In this document: piece after piece, positions 35,108-46,376 of the stretch
Numbering within the stretch: position 1 is the first letter of the stretch
How the letters are laid out: each line of letters begins with the position of its first letter
Origin: Pardosa pseudoannulata
Taxonomy: Eukaryota; Arthropoda; Arachnida; Araneae; Lycosidae
Direction of reading: 5' to 3'
Length of the DNA stretch: 64,000 nt
NCBI GenBank assembly: GCA_032207245.1
Contig: CM063498.1
Coordinates: forward strand, 96,814,851-96,878,850
Program-made: the position numbers and the translations under genes
The notes under the pieces: generated by a model
The model's input: the letters and a program-made list of their open reading frames with translations, nothing else
What the model was told of the DNA's origin: nothing
Database searches by the model: none

Positions 35108-36995
35108 TTTCCATTTTTAAATCATAAAACAAAATTTCAATAAGTTTATATTTATAATTTCAATAAATTTATAATATTTTATTTATAATTATTCTAAGAA
35201 ATTTATTACTGGTTTTGGATTTTATTATCTAAGTGCAAGCAGTAAAGTTAAAAACGCGATTCATAGCATACTTTTGTGCCGACCCACTAGTTGTAAAATT
35301 ACTAATATCTAATTGTTAGATTTGATAAAGCCTAACTGGAGGAACTTGATTTTGATTTTTGTTCCATTAAATTTCTAATTAGAGCCAAACAAGATTGTTT
35401 ACAACTAACATAGAAAATTATCTAATCGATTTAAATCAATGTTTTGTAATCTATTTGTATTATTTATATAAAAACGGTAAATTAAAAAAAAAACATTTTA
35501 TTACTATATTTATTGTGTATTGTTTGTAAATGTTTAACAATTATAATATTGCATGCATTGTATTTTTATAGTACACACTGTTGCAAAATATATTGTAAAA
35601 ATAACTGCATAATATTTTAATAATTTACATATCCCCAAGTAATATTAGAAATAGATATTGTTTCACTAGTTTACGTTAATATTTCAAATTCTTCTGGGGT
35701 GGTAGTTTAAAGGAATATGCTCAATTCATATCCATCTAGTAAGATAACAAGTAGATCAAATAACAGAGTGCGCTTGATAAAAACAAGTTTAAAGTCATTA
35801 TTTTTGGTAGATCTCTACATAAAGGTCTGACGTATAAAAACAAAGTTTTTAGCCTCGCTAGAGTGATTTTATTTTTGTTTCTTTATAAAGATAAAATACT
35901 CTTGTTTTATTTATAAATATAAAATACGAAAGAAAGCTAGAATTTATGTTACAAAACTTACTCTACAAGAAAATATACGAAAAAAAGATTACAATATAAA
36001 GTAAGCTTACACATTTAGTGAACTTTTAATAACATACTTTTCTTAAGGTATAATGCACATGCATGGGAATTAAACATTCTGTTGATCTCTTTTTCACATC
36101 ATTATAGCCTTAGAAAACAGAGTACAAACATGCTTTATTTTCAACAAAGAATGTTTAACTCACGAGAGAAAGAAATCATTTTCTCCTTTTTATTACGTAG
36201 GGAGAACTAAATAACATATATTTAAAATTAACATACTGCTCAAACTAAAAAGTATTTTATGGTATTTAAGATTCAAACATTAGATCTTTACTGGCTAATT
36301 TTTCTCCCTAATGATGCATTTGTGCAATTTTTGGACTTTTATAGATTGCATAACTATTTACTAAACAACTCATGGCAGTTACTTCACCCTCAATCTAAAA
36401 TAAAACCATATTTACTGTTGTTTTATATTTACAATTCATTTATGCTTCTAAAATATTGGATATTTTATTATATAAAATATGCATGGTCTTTTCCCATAAT
36501 TTCAAACATACATTTAAATCGCTTTAAAAAATTTCAATTTACTGTTAACCGCTTATCACATTTTATACAGGGTATTATTTTATTTGAGGTCAATGTGTAT
36601 GTTTGTTTCCGATTTCTAGCCAGCACATTAACCCCTTCCCTGTTTTGCCCGTACGCCGTACGAGTGCACAATGTTTTGTTTTGATTTTGGTATGGTGAGA
36701 CCTCTAAGTAGCTAGTCTCACGTTAGCATGAGAAAATTAAAAACCCCAGCGTTTATACTTCTTGTTCAATCAGTATTTCATATAAGGTCTACATATTAAC
36801 ACTAGTTCGGAGTAAAAGTCTTTAACTACTTACAAATGTACGCAGGTTTCATATTTAAAGTTATATTCTAACTTTAAATTAATTGTTTACAAAATATGTC
36901 AAATTATGGGAACCTTCGACTTACTAGAAAATCCCTAATAATACAACATCACATGATCAGCTATAAACGTTTTAAAATCTATGTTCTCCCTCTCC
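35103..36995. other. AT-rich non-coding DNA with an isolated TTAA-type end
   Basis: The longest frame of the window (36259-36684, 141 codons) lies here. Its product is rich in Phe/Leu/Tyr/Ile/Asn with no recognised domain. At 36628-36631 TTAA is followed by CCCCTTCCCTGTTTTGCCC and the palindromic CGTACGCCGTACG, then by a hairpin GTGAGAC...GTCTCAC. This is very like a piggyBac-like terminus, and it falls inside the 141-codon frame, which argues against coding. No matching right end was found. Confidence 0.5.
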
Positions 36996-37402
36996 GTTTT
37001 TTTATAGGGTTATAAACCGGAGTTTTTTTTTATTTCAAACACTTATGAAAAGGCATAGTTTTAGAATCCTTTCAATCACTTATGACATGTTTAAAAATAT
37101 TGGGAAATTTGAAGGAATAGTGAAAAATTTTTTGGAATAGTATTTAGTATTAATATTTCTTTTAAGGAAACTTATTTAGTAAATCTATGATTTCTTTCTA
37201 GTTTTTTTTTGTTATATGGTTATAAACACGAGCTTTTTTTATTTCAAACGCTTTTGATTAGGCGTAGTTTTAGTATCATTTCATCCAGCTTATGATGTGT
37301 ATAAAAATACTGGGGAATTTTAAGGAATAGGGAAATATTTTAGAATAGTATTTTTAAATAATTTCTTTTAAGGAATCTTATTTAGTAATTTATTCATGTC
37401 AG
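36996..37402. repeat. Tandem duplication of a ~210-bp unit
   Basis: Copy 1 (36996-37200) and copy 2 (37201-37402) share GTTATAAAC..GAG followed by a T run, ATTTCAAAC, CTTATGA, AAGGAATAG, TTTTAAGGAA and CTTATTTAGTAA in order. The offset is about 210 bp and divergence is moderate. Confidence 0.85.
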
Positions 37403-37942
37403 CATTTCCTAAATGATATAAAAAGCTCTTAACATATTATCTTATGTCAGTTTTTTTAAATCTGCTTGTATATATTTTCTATTTATTCATATCACTATTT
37501 GTTTCATAATAAGATATTTCAAGGTTTTTTTTATAAAAGTCAAAAAGGCTCTTTTTTGTACCATCAACGAAGAAAATTTCCCCTCTTATTATTTTTCCTT
37601 AAATTATTTATATGTTTTCAAGTGGACATTCTCTAATTTTTATACGTATTTAGAAAAATCGCAAGAAAACTTATATAAAGATTTTTAAATAACCTTATCA
37701 CTTAAATTCAGAACACAAACTCATTTCCAGAGAATTAAATTTTATGATAAATATAAGCTACATATCTTGACTTTCTATCTCGTCTAACAGATGGGGAGTC
37801 TATCGTGACTTAATCTGTACTACCATCCTTCATTCAACGATATTTTTTTTCAACTCAATGGTCACTTTTTTCTAAACAATGTTTTAAAACCTAGTATTTA
37901 TTTCAAACACCTAAGAATATGAAGAAACCGAAGAAGCAGTGT
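37403..37942. other. AT-rich non-coding DNA
   Basis: Nothing recognised. Confidence 0.4.
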
Positions 37943-37943
37943 G

Positions 37944-38087
37944 TATGGTTTGGAAAGCTGGGTGTCTACTGTTTTGCAAGACCAGGGCTAATGAGATCGG
38001 GATTTTCTGTTTAAAGTCTATTCTAAAAAGTTACTAACATCCATGTTACAGAGCGATTCGAACATATGACTTCCGGTACTGAAGTAA
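37944..38087 (-). mobile_element. tRNA-SINE, decayed
   Basis: Tail (ATGGTTTGGAAAGCTG), body (CCAGGGCTAATGAGATCGGG) and a degenerate B-box region (GCGATTCGAACATATG on the plus strand) are visible. GCAGTGTG (about 37936-37943) and ACAGTGTG (about 38088-38095) may be the target duplication. It lies 80 bp upstream of the piggyBac derivative. Confidence 0.75.
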
Positions 38088-38176
38088 ACAGTGTGAAAAA
38101 GATTGTAATTAGAATAGCATTGAGACATTTCCGTTAAGAAATATTAGTATGTTTTCCAATACTGAAGTAAGAAATC

Positions 38177-38746
38177 TTAACCCCTTCCGGTAAAATGACG
38201 AGTCTAGCTCGTCATTAGTTTTTCATTCCATACCGCACAATGACGAGCTACACTCGTCATGCGATTAAAGATATTGTTAAATATGATAATTAATTTAGTT
38301 TAAAATTTCTAGTGTACTGAATTTGGCAACACTTTTATCACTTGTGAAAATCACTATTGCATATTGTTTACTTAGAATTTCTTGGTACAAGTCATTGCCA
38401 AATTAATGAGTCAGAATAAAAGAAAACCTACTAAGAAATGCCGTGTGTGTTACAAGAATCAAATTAAAAGTGAGACTACTTGGCGGTGTAAACAATTAAG
38501 AATACCTTTGCACTTTTCTTTGAAAAGTACCACTAGCTTGAAGACTATTATCTGTATACCTTATTAATGTTTTGCTTTGATATTTTCTTAATTTTACTGT
38601 TTCTGATATTATTTAACACTATGTAAAAAGTGGATTTTAATTAAGAATATGTAAGAATTGTAAAATGAAACAAGTTTCTTAAATAAAAATTAAATGGTTA
38701 TTTCATGCACAGTTTTTCATTATTAAATCATACCGGAAGGGGTTGA
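38177..38746 (+). mobile_element. piggyBac element with internal deletion, family C
   Basis: TTAA|CCCCTTCCGGTA at the left and TACCGGAAGGGG|TTGA at the right give perfect 12-bp terminal inverted repeats with one mutated target base. Subterminal palindromes built from ATGACGAG...CTCGTCAT occur twice near the left end (38195-38215 and 38237-38258). This layout is typical of piggyBac-like transposons. The centre keeps only the last part of the transposase gene (see next entry), so it is an internally deleted copy of an autonomous element. Confidence 0.9.
38382..38567 (+). pseudogene. piggyBac transposase C-terminal cysteine-rich remnant
   Basis: The frame contains KRKPTKKCRVCYKNQIKSET followed by TWRCKQ and IPLH. 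This matches the C-terminal zinc-binding region common to piggyBac transposases, where a K-x-C-x-x-C-x-x-N-x..ET..Y/W-x-C pattern is followed by a second cysteine/histidine half (usually ..PLC..CF..YH). The second half here is out of frame or mutated after LHF. The catalytic DDD domain is missing. In the intact protein this region helps DNA-end binding. Here it is non-functional. Confidence 0.75.
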
Positions 38747-38749
38747 AGA

Positions 38750-39480
38750 ACTTCGTTACTTATATTTATGTTACTTGTTATATACAATTTTTCTGCATTT
38801 TTATATTTCATAAAATTTGAATAAATGACAAAATCTAAAATATATAATATTCACTTATTCGAAAAATGGTCAGAAATTTAGAAAAAGTTAGTTCTTTCCC
38901 ACAATTAAAAATATTTTAATAAAAATATATTTTTTACCACCCCCGAAAGAAAAAACACAAACCTTCTCTTCTCCCTGTTTCCAGCTTTGTTCAAAAATTA
39001 TAAAACTGGATAAGTCCATTGAATAATTGTATCCATTCAAGAACACTTTTTGCCACAAAAAATGACAAGTCTAAAATGGCGATAAAAACTAAAATCATTC
39101 AATTAAATTGAATTTTTAGTTATAAATAAATTTAACTCCAAACAGACAAGATATGGCATTAACGTTTACATATTTTGACAATGATGTGTGAAACACTGAA
39201 TATTATCATTTCGTAAATGAGAGAGGCAGATAAATATTATGGAAGATGATAAAACATTAAGTATCAAGAACGGTTATTTTATGAAGATAAAATGTGTTTA
39301 AAAAATCCATTTCATTGGCTTATAGCAATGGTTGTTTAAACTTAAGTTTTGTTTTATTTTTTCGTTTTTAGAATTTGCTTGGTACGGAAAAAGTTTTCAC
39401 GGCTTTTATTTTATAAATCATAAAAGGATTTTTATTTTTAGAAGCAGTTACAAAATTATCCTCTATTTACTTTTGTATTA
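38750..39480 (+). repeat. Old third copy of the 2.3-kb duplicated block (partial)
   Basis: Collinear but diverged relative to about 40920-41480 and 43270-43800: GACAAGTCTAAAATGGCGAT, TGAATTTTTAGTTATAAATA, GAATATTATCATTTCGTAAATGAG, GAGGCAG, AAGATGATAAAACATTAAG, CAAGAACGGTTATTTTATG. It shows that the block was already repeated before the recent duplication. Confidence 0.65.
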
Positions 39481-39514
39481 ATTATTAGGAAAGTTTATAT
39501 AGGCAATCTTTCTA

Positions 39515-40379
39515 TCGCCCATAAAATAATAGCGTAAGTTAAATGTCCGTCTGTCCTCGAATTTATGAACATTTTGGACCTGGAATGGATAGAGGTACCC
39601 ATTTTGGATTCTTCATGAGTTATTGTTAGAAAAATAAAAAGCAAGTTTGCAAACGTTCGAATACACCCCTTCCCCTTTTTCGAACGTTTAATGCCATCTA
39701 TTGTTCACAGTTAAGAGAAAGATTAAATTTATCAATTTATTACATAATAAATAGATAAAAATAACATTTTTTACTAGCATTATGTCGTCATTCCTTTAAC
39801 CATCTCATTTAATAATTTTTTATCATTTAAATAACGTCTGTACATTTTAACAGTGAACTTAAATATTACGTAAATAATTTTCTTTTATATTTGTCTTAAA
39901 TAATCGATTAGGTACATATGTAATAGTTTTAAATTAAATCATTGATTATTTTTTGTGGCAATGAACATTTTATCATCGGTATTAACAAAAGAGTCTAGGA
40001 GTCCATTTTACGGACTAATATATATCTAGCGTTTAAGTTATATATCTTTAAAAATTAAGAAGTTTGTGTGTGTGTGTGTTTTTCTATACATAACCACATA
40101 GTTTGCAATCCATTCCCTAAATTTTGGACATCATTCATATACATCGCCAAATAATCACTGTCAAAATTAAAACCTCTGCTGTTCATAGTATCACGTAATA
40201 TGAAAAGATAAAGTTGGCAACTAGCATACGGTCAATAAAGATAAACAAATTATTCAGCTTGGACTAGATAATTTTCAGCAAAAAAACAAAACATTCTTTT
40301 ACCTGCCTTACAGGGCACTTTACAGTTCTAGAAAATTAAATATATTATTGATCCCATAATAGTACGTGCTATATGCTAG
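39515..40379 (+). mobile_element. Helitron-like element, copy H3
   Basis: Starts A|TCGCCCATAAAATAATAGCG and ends GTGCTATATGCTAG|T. Family blocks in order: GTCCGTCTGTCCTCGAATTTATG, GGACCTGGAATGGATAGAGG, TCGTCATTCCTTTAACCATC, GCGTTTAAGTTATATATC, ACATAACCACATAG and the GGGCACTTTACAGTTCTAGAAAA block. It is shorter than H1 but covers the same parts, and includes a (GT)5 run at 40067-40078. Confidence 0.7.
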
Positions 40380-40890
40380 TTTTTAACAAAAATTTAGAAA
40401 TGTCATAAGATATTTTTACGTACAGAAGTTTTAATTTAACTTACGTAAAATTAGTGCATGCTTTGAGGTTTGGAGTATTAGATTTTTAAAATAAAAAGAA
40501 TTGTACAAAATACGTGTGATTTAAAATCAAGACTTTCTATCTGCAAAACCATCATCTGGCCTTTATACAGAGGATAAATTTCAACTTTATGTTCGTTTAT
40601 TTTGATACAGAATGATACACACTTCAAATCGAACCTTTTATTTCAATCAGCTACAACGTTAAACCTGCAGAGGGATTTCCTTAAATGGAATCTATTTTAC
40701 AAAACAAAAAAATTACCTGTAATAAGAATAATATTTTAGAGGTATTTCTATTAAAAATGTATTAAAGGCATATTATGCAATTCAACATTGATCAGAAGCT
40801 TGTAAAAAACTCCTTACATAATATTTTATGTCCTTTCTTTAAATCATCATTATATACAACGTATCTTTCTGTCAGCTATTCTTTCCTGTG
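40380..40890. other. AT-rich non-coding DNA
   Basis: Separates Helitron copy H3 from the 2.3-kb duplication. Nothing recognised. Confidence 0.4.
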
Positions 40891-42341
40891 TCTAACACCA
40901 AAGGAATAATTTGAATAAATAACATAACTATAAAATACATTATTTTCTCTCATTTAACTAATGGACAGAAATATAGCAAAAACCAAATACTTCAATCAGA
41001 ACACTTTTTAAATATCTTTATAAACTATCCCTGTCTGCTTTTAGTAGATAACGCCTCTCCCCTTCAAAAAAAATCACATAAAATTCCGTATTTTCCAACT
41101 TATTTTCTTCAAAATTTCAAAACTATTACGCGTTAAATATATTTATCCATTGAAGTAAAAGAACATTTCACGCTTCGAAAATGACAAGTTTTGAATATAA
41201 GATGGCAGTAAAAAACTGAAAACATTCCAACTGAATTGAATTTATGGCCATAAATAACTTGAAATCAAAAGAGACAAGCCGTAGCAGGAAAGATTACATA
41301 TCTTGAAGATTATGTCTGAAATGCGGAATATTACCGTTTCACAAATGAGCGAGGCAGGTGAATGTTATGCGAGAAGATAAAACATTGAGTCTCAAGAACT
41401 GTTATTTTATGTAGAAAGCATGTGTTTACAAAATACATTTCTTTGATTTATAGTGGCGGCTGTGCTAAATCCTAATATTTTATTTAAAATGCCCTTTTTT
41501 AAGCATTCTTTTCTTACTGTAAGAATGTCCAAAATTTTTATTTTATGAAACACGATTTTTTTTAAGCGACGAAAATATTCCCTCTAGGTACTTTTGTTCA
41601 CATTATTATTGGATTTTTTATACTAACGTTCCTTTTATTTATGCATCTTTACAAAAAAAATATATGAAACTTTTCCCTTTGAAAACAATTTATCACGTAA
41701 AATTAGAATTTTTTTCCGTCGAATTAAATTTTTATAATTAAAGAAGATACGGGTAATTTACATGTGATCTAGTAACATGACTTATTACGCAAGAAGCTTT
41801 TAGCGACTATGCATTTTTCACAAGCAAAGAACAATATAAAGTATATAAAACTTATGTTTCATAAAATTGCCGAAGAGAGTATTTCATTATAATCGTTTCT
41901 CACGTTTAAAGTATAACGCGATTTATTTTTATACTTTACATTGTCCAATTAAGCTCTGCATATTCTTAACATACTAGCATAAAGCCCTGTCATATGAAGG
42001 TACCAAAAAATTTTTAAATATCCAAAATTGTAAAGTACCCTATGATGCAGGTAAATTTATTTTTATTTTTATTTTATTTTACTTTATTTTTTTATTTTTT
42101 TGCTGAAAATTATCTTCAAACAAAAAAAAATCGATAATTAAATTTAAAATTATCCCATATGTAACTAACCTATTTAAGCGAAATATAAAAGAAAATTATT
42201 TACTTAATATCTAAGTTCAGTGATGAAACGTATGAAAATAATACAGACGATATTTAAATAATTTAAAATAAGAAGTGATTAAATGTGATGGTTAAAGGAA
42301 TGACATCGTAATACTAAAACGTATTTATTATGTGATGAATT

Positions 42342-42702
42342 GATAATTTTGTATTGATAAATCATGTGCTCTTAAAATGGGTCTTGATAAAATGGCATTA
42401 AACGCATAAAAATGGGGGAGGGGGTGGATTTCAAACGTTTTAAGGTTTTGTTTGGTTGGAGCGCTACGGTCTACAGTTTTGCACACGAGGGCTAATGAGA
42501 CCGGGACCTACAGGTTAAACACGATTTCGAACAGCTACTAACATACATGCCATAGTGGGATTCGAACCCACGAACTCTGGTAAAGACGATCAGTGCCCTA
42601 ATAATTTTGTATTGAAAAATCAACTGCTCATAATATAAGGTTTGAAATAATGGCATTAAAAGCCCAAAAAGGGGAGATGGGTTGGATTTCGAACGTTTAT
42701 AG
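42342..42702. repeat. 100-bp direct repeat bracketing a SINE
   Basis: Left arm about 42342-42443 and right arm about 42601-42702 share ATAATTTTGTATTGA, TGGCATTAAA, a G-rich GGGGGAGGGGGTGGATTTC-like block and GAACGTTT. The arms differ by about one base in six, so the duplication is not recent or was made from two diverged Helitron copies. Confidence 0.75.
42444..42600 (-). mobile_element. tRNA-SINE inside Helitron H4
   Basis: Tail GGTTTTGTTTGGTTGGAGCG, body GAGGGCTAATGAGACCGGG, B-box region GGGATTCGAACCCACGAAC (plus strand). The A-box end is lost after CAGTGCCCTAAT. It is absent from the corresponding position in copy B. Unlike the other SINEs it is bordered by a ~100-bp direct repeat of Helitron sequence rather than a short target duplication. 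Confidence 0.85.
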
Positions 42703-44314
42703 GTCGACATTATTTTATACTGTGAAATGAAGCATATTTATGAAAATTTGTTTTAGAATAGGATCGATAGTAAAGAAGAAATAAGCTTTGATCACTTTGA
42801 AGTTTGCTAACCTTAACTCATCAAGAATCCAATATGGATTCCTCTATCCATTCCAGATCCAACCACTTCATAAATTTGAGGGCAGACGGACAGATAGATA
42901 AATTATTCTGTTATTATATAGGGGATAAATATGTGTAGTTGAATATAATAATATTGATTATTCATACGAAAGAGCCACTTATTTTTAAAATTACTATATT
43001 TTACGGTGTACAAATGGTCTAGAACTTCCAGATTTAAAATTCTTGATAAAGTTTAGATGATTTTTTTAAATATAAAACACGATATTTTATTCACAAGAGA
43101 TAAAACATTTCCCGTATGGTATAAATCGAACCAGTTCGTAAACGAGTTTATTAATATATAAATATTACAATTTTAAGGAACTGGACAATTTCTTTATTTT
43201 GCTATCATGTATAAAAATCTACAGTTTTATCTAACATTAAAGGAATAATTTGAATGAACAACAGAACTATAAAATGCATAATTTTCTCTCATTTGACTAA
43301 TGAACAGAAATATAGCAAAAACTAAATTTTCTCACAACACTTTTTAAATATCTTTATAAACAATCCCTGTCTGCTTTTAGTAGATACCGCCTCCCCCCTT
43401 CAAAAAAAATCTCATAAAATTTCGTATTTTTCCCCTCATTTTCTTCAAAATTTCAAAATTGGTACGAGTTAAATACATTTCTCCATTGAAGTAAAAGAAC
43501 ATTTCACGCCTCGAAAATGACAAGTTTTGAATATCTAAGATGGCAGTAAAAAACTGAAAACATTCCAACTGAATTGAATTTATGGCCATAAATAACTGAA
43601 ACATAAAAGAGACAAGCCGTGGCAGGAAAGATTACATATCTTGAAGATTATGTCTGAAATGCGGAATATTACCGTTTCACAAATGAGCGGGGCAGGTGAA
43701 TGTTATGCGAGAAGATAAAACATTGAGTCTCAAGAACTGTTATTTTACGTAGAAAGCATGTGTTTACAAAGTACATTTCTTTGATTTATAGTGGCGGCTG
43801 TGCTAAACCCTAATATTTTATTTAAAATGCCCTTTTTTAAGCATTCTTTTCTTACTGTAAGAATGTCCAAATTTTTTATTTTATGAAACTAGAAGATTTT
43901 TTAAGCGACGAAAATATTCCCTCAAGGTACTTTTGTTCACATTATTATGGGATTTTTTATACTAACGTTCCTTTTATTTATGTATTTTTACAAAAAAAAA
44001 ATATAAGAAACTTTTCCTTTTGAAAACAACTTATCACGTAAAATTACAACGTTTTTTATCCGAAGAATTAAATTTTTATAATAAAAGGAGATAAGTGTAA
44101 TTTACATGTGATCTAGTAACATGACATATTACTCAAGAAGCTTTTAGCAACTTGCATTATTCACAAGAAAAGAACAATGTAAAGTATGTAAAACTTACGT
44201 TGCATAAAATTGCAGAAGTGAGTATTTCATTATACGTTTTTCACGTTTAAAGTATAACGCGATTTATTTTTGTACTTTACATTGTCCAATTAAGTTCTGC
44301 ATACTCTTAACATA

Positions 44315-44905
44315 CTAGCATGTAGCCGGTCCTAAGACGGGATCAGTAAAATTTTTAATTTTCGGAATTGTAAAGTACCCTATGATGCAGGTAAAAACTG
44401 TTTTTGGCTGAGAATTTTCTGGAAACAAAAAGTAATCGATAATTAAATTTAAAATTATCACTTATGTACCTAACCTATGAATTAAGCGAAATATAGAAGA
44501 AAATTATTTACGTAATCTCTAAATTCAGTGATGAAATGTATGAAAATAATGCATACGATATTTAAATAATTTAAAATAAGACATGATTAAAAGAGATAGT
44601 TAAAGGAATGTTGTCATAATTACCTATTTATTATGTGATAAATTGATAAATTTTTATTGTTTTATCATCTGCTCTTAAAATGGGGCTTGATATAATGGCA
44701 TCAAACGCATGAAAATGGAGGGAGGGTGTGGATTTCGAACGTTTTAAAGACGGCAGAATTTTTTCTGTGATATGACGCATATTTGTACCAATTTATTTCA
44801 GAATAGAATCGATAGTTTAGAAAAATTTAAACTTATTCATTTTGAATTTTGCTAATCCTTACTCATCAAGAATCCAATATGGATTCCTCAATTCCAGTTC
44901 CAAGC
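44315..44905 (-). mobile_element. Helitron-like element, copy H5, 5' end lost
   Basis: Plus-strand start CTAGCATGTAGCCGG with the hairpin-like CGGTCCTAAGACGGGATC and the GTACCCTATGATGCAGGTAA block. It proceeds to ATCCAATATGGATTCCTCAATTCCAG, then unrelated sequence replaces the 5' terminus. Same insertion site as H4. Confidence 0.7.
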
Positions 44906-45180
44906 CGTCATTGCTGAGGATCCAGTTCGTGGTTCGAACTTGGCTATTTTATATAGGTTAGGAATAACTTCATAGCTGTGTTGCAATAATAGATTAAACC
45001 AAAGAGCAACCAAATTAAAATTACTATATTTTACAGTGTACAATTTGTCTAGAGTTTCTGGATTTAAAGTTCTGGATAAAGTTTAGATGATTTTTTTAAA
45101 TATAAAATAAGATATTTTATTCACAAGAGATAAAACATTTCTCGTATGGTATAACTCGAACCAGTTCATAAACGAGTTTA

Positions 45181-45735
45181 TTAACTCTCTAAGCGGTTCG
45201 CACGTACAATTCCGCCAAACCTATGGTAACTTCAAAACGTACAATTTTCGACCTCCAAAAACGCTCTGAAAATGGATGTAATGTACATTTTTGCCAGTGC
45301 TTTCCCTACGGAGTTTTGAGGTAGAAGTATTTAACAACTGCACCCCTTTTTTTTTTTTTTCACTGCTTCATGGCTTTTAAACTCCAAGTTTGCGGTAACA
45401 GATGTATCGCTAATTGCACCCCTTAAATATCTTGGATGATTTTCGTAAAAAAAAAATAATCTCAAAGAATATTTTTATTTGTACTTTTAGAATCTATTAT
45501 TTCTTATGGAATAATATTCCAGGCTTGCCGAGCTTTATGTGTATTAAAAATTAACAATCTATAATATCTATTTATATATCTATACCGGAAGTAAAGGGAT
45601 AATAACGAGAATGGGTTTTCCATATTCCATTCTAGTCGACAAAGGGTGAAGGTAAAAATCTTACAACTCTTTGGCCACTGACATTAGCGTACTTTGGAGA
45701 ATTTTTTCCTAGATGTGTTCCACTCGAAGGGTTAA
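45181..45735. mobile_element. piggyBac-like non-autonomous element, family B, copy 2
   Basis: TTAA|CTCTCTAAGCGGTTCGCA at the left, GTTCCACTCGAAGG|GTTAA at the right. The paralogous position in copy A (43141-43160) reads CGAGTTTATTAATATATAAA without the insert. This is a true empty site and shows that TTAA was duplicated on insertion. It is 80 bp shorter than copy 1 and includes a T(16) tract at about 45345. Confidence 0.92.
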
Positions 45736-45805
45736 TATATGAATATTACAATTTTGAGGAACTGGTCAATATCTTTATTTTGCTATCCGTGTTTAAAAAT
45801 CTAAG

Positions 45806-46376
45806 TTTTTTCAAAGGGATGTATTTTATCCATCTTAAAGGAATGGAAGAATGAAATCTAGAACTGACTAACGTTGTTATTAGCATCATGACAGTAATTC
45901 GGGAAGAGTGGAAAAAAACAAATTTATTCTAGTGAACAAAAAATGAAAACACACATTTTCAAACATTAAAAGACAATTATAAACTAAAATGGCCCTAATT
46001 TTCAATTCATTACACTTTTATAGCATTTTTAAAAAATAAAACGTGAGATTTAGAACATTCAGTGAGATTTTTAAAATTATCAAACACTTAAAACTGTTTA
46101 AAAAATAAGTTTGAAAATGGTACACGAAGTGTCATATGACTTATTTCTCAAAATGAGTCAACAGACAGACAGCATATGCTTGACTATATTTTTTTCCATT
46201 ACTGCTTTATGACAAAATCCTCATACATGTTTTATAGTAAGTTTATTCATTTACAAAATTCCGCAACAAGGAAATGCATTCAAATCACAAGAAAACAAAT
46301 TTTCAAAGATGATAATCAGAAGTCTTAAAAGTGAGACTTAAATATAGTAATGAATAAAACTGATCGACAACTAAAG
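45806..46376. other. AT-rich non-coding DNA
   Basis: Nothing recognised. Confidence 0.4.

Larger units (their letters stand above)
41974..42925 (-). mobile_element. Helitron-like element, copy H4, interrupted by a SINE
   Basis: Minus-strand element. On the plus strand it starts CTAGCATAAAGCCC (the 3' end) and finishes TATATAGGGGA|T (the 5' TC end). Family blocks appear in reverse order, from GTACCCTATGATGCAGGTAA to AATCCAATATGGATTCC and CCATTCCAGATCC. It occupies the same place as H5 in the other duplication copy, so it was inserted before the duplication. The open frame at 42492-42710 mixes SINE and Helitron sequence. Confidence 0.72.
40891..43230. repeat. 2.3-kb tandem duplication, copy A
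   Basis: Begins near TCTAACACCAAAGGAATAATTTG and runs to TAAAAATCTACAGTTTTA. It aligns with copy B (from 43231) along its whole length, offset about 2340 bp, including a shared Helitron insertion. Stretches such as GTGGCGGCTGTGCTAAA, AAGCATTCTTTTCTTACTGTAAG and GATATTTTATTCACAAGAG are identical. A SINE and a 100-bp duplication are private to copy A. Confidence 0.9.
43231..45805. repeat. 2.3-kb tandem duplication, copy B
   Basis: Begins near CTAACATTAAAGGAATAATTTG and follows copy A to TAAAAATCTAAG near 45800. It carries a private piggyBac-like insert at 45181-45735. The 75-codon minus-strand frame at 43377-43604 is not intact in copy A. Confidence 0.9.

Noticed and set aside
36259..36684. 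Longest open frame of the window (141 codons)
   Set aside because: Composition is dominated by Phe/Leu/Tyr/Ile/Asn as expected from AT-rich DNA, no domain is recognisable, and its last part overlaps a piggyBac-like terminus.
43377..43604. 75-codon minus-strand frame
   Set aside because: The paralogous sequence in the other duplication copy is not open, so it is not under coding constraint.
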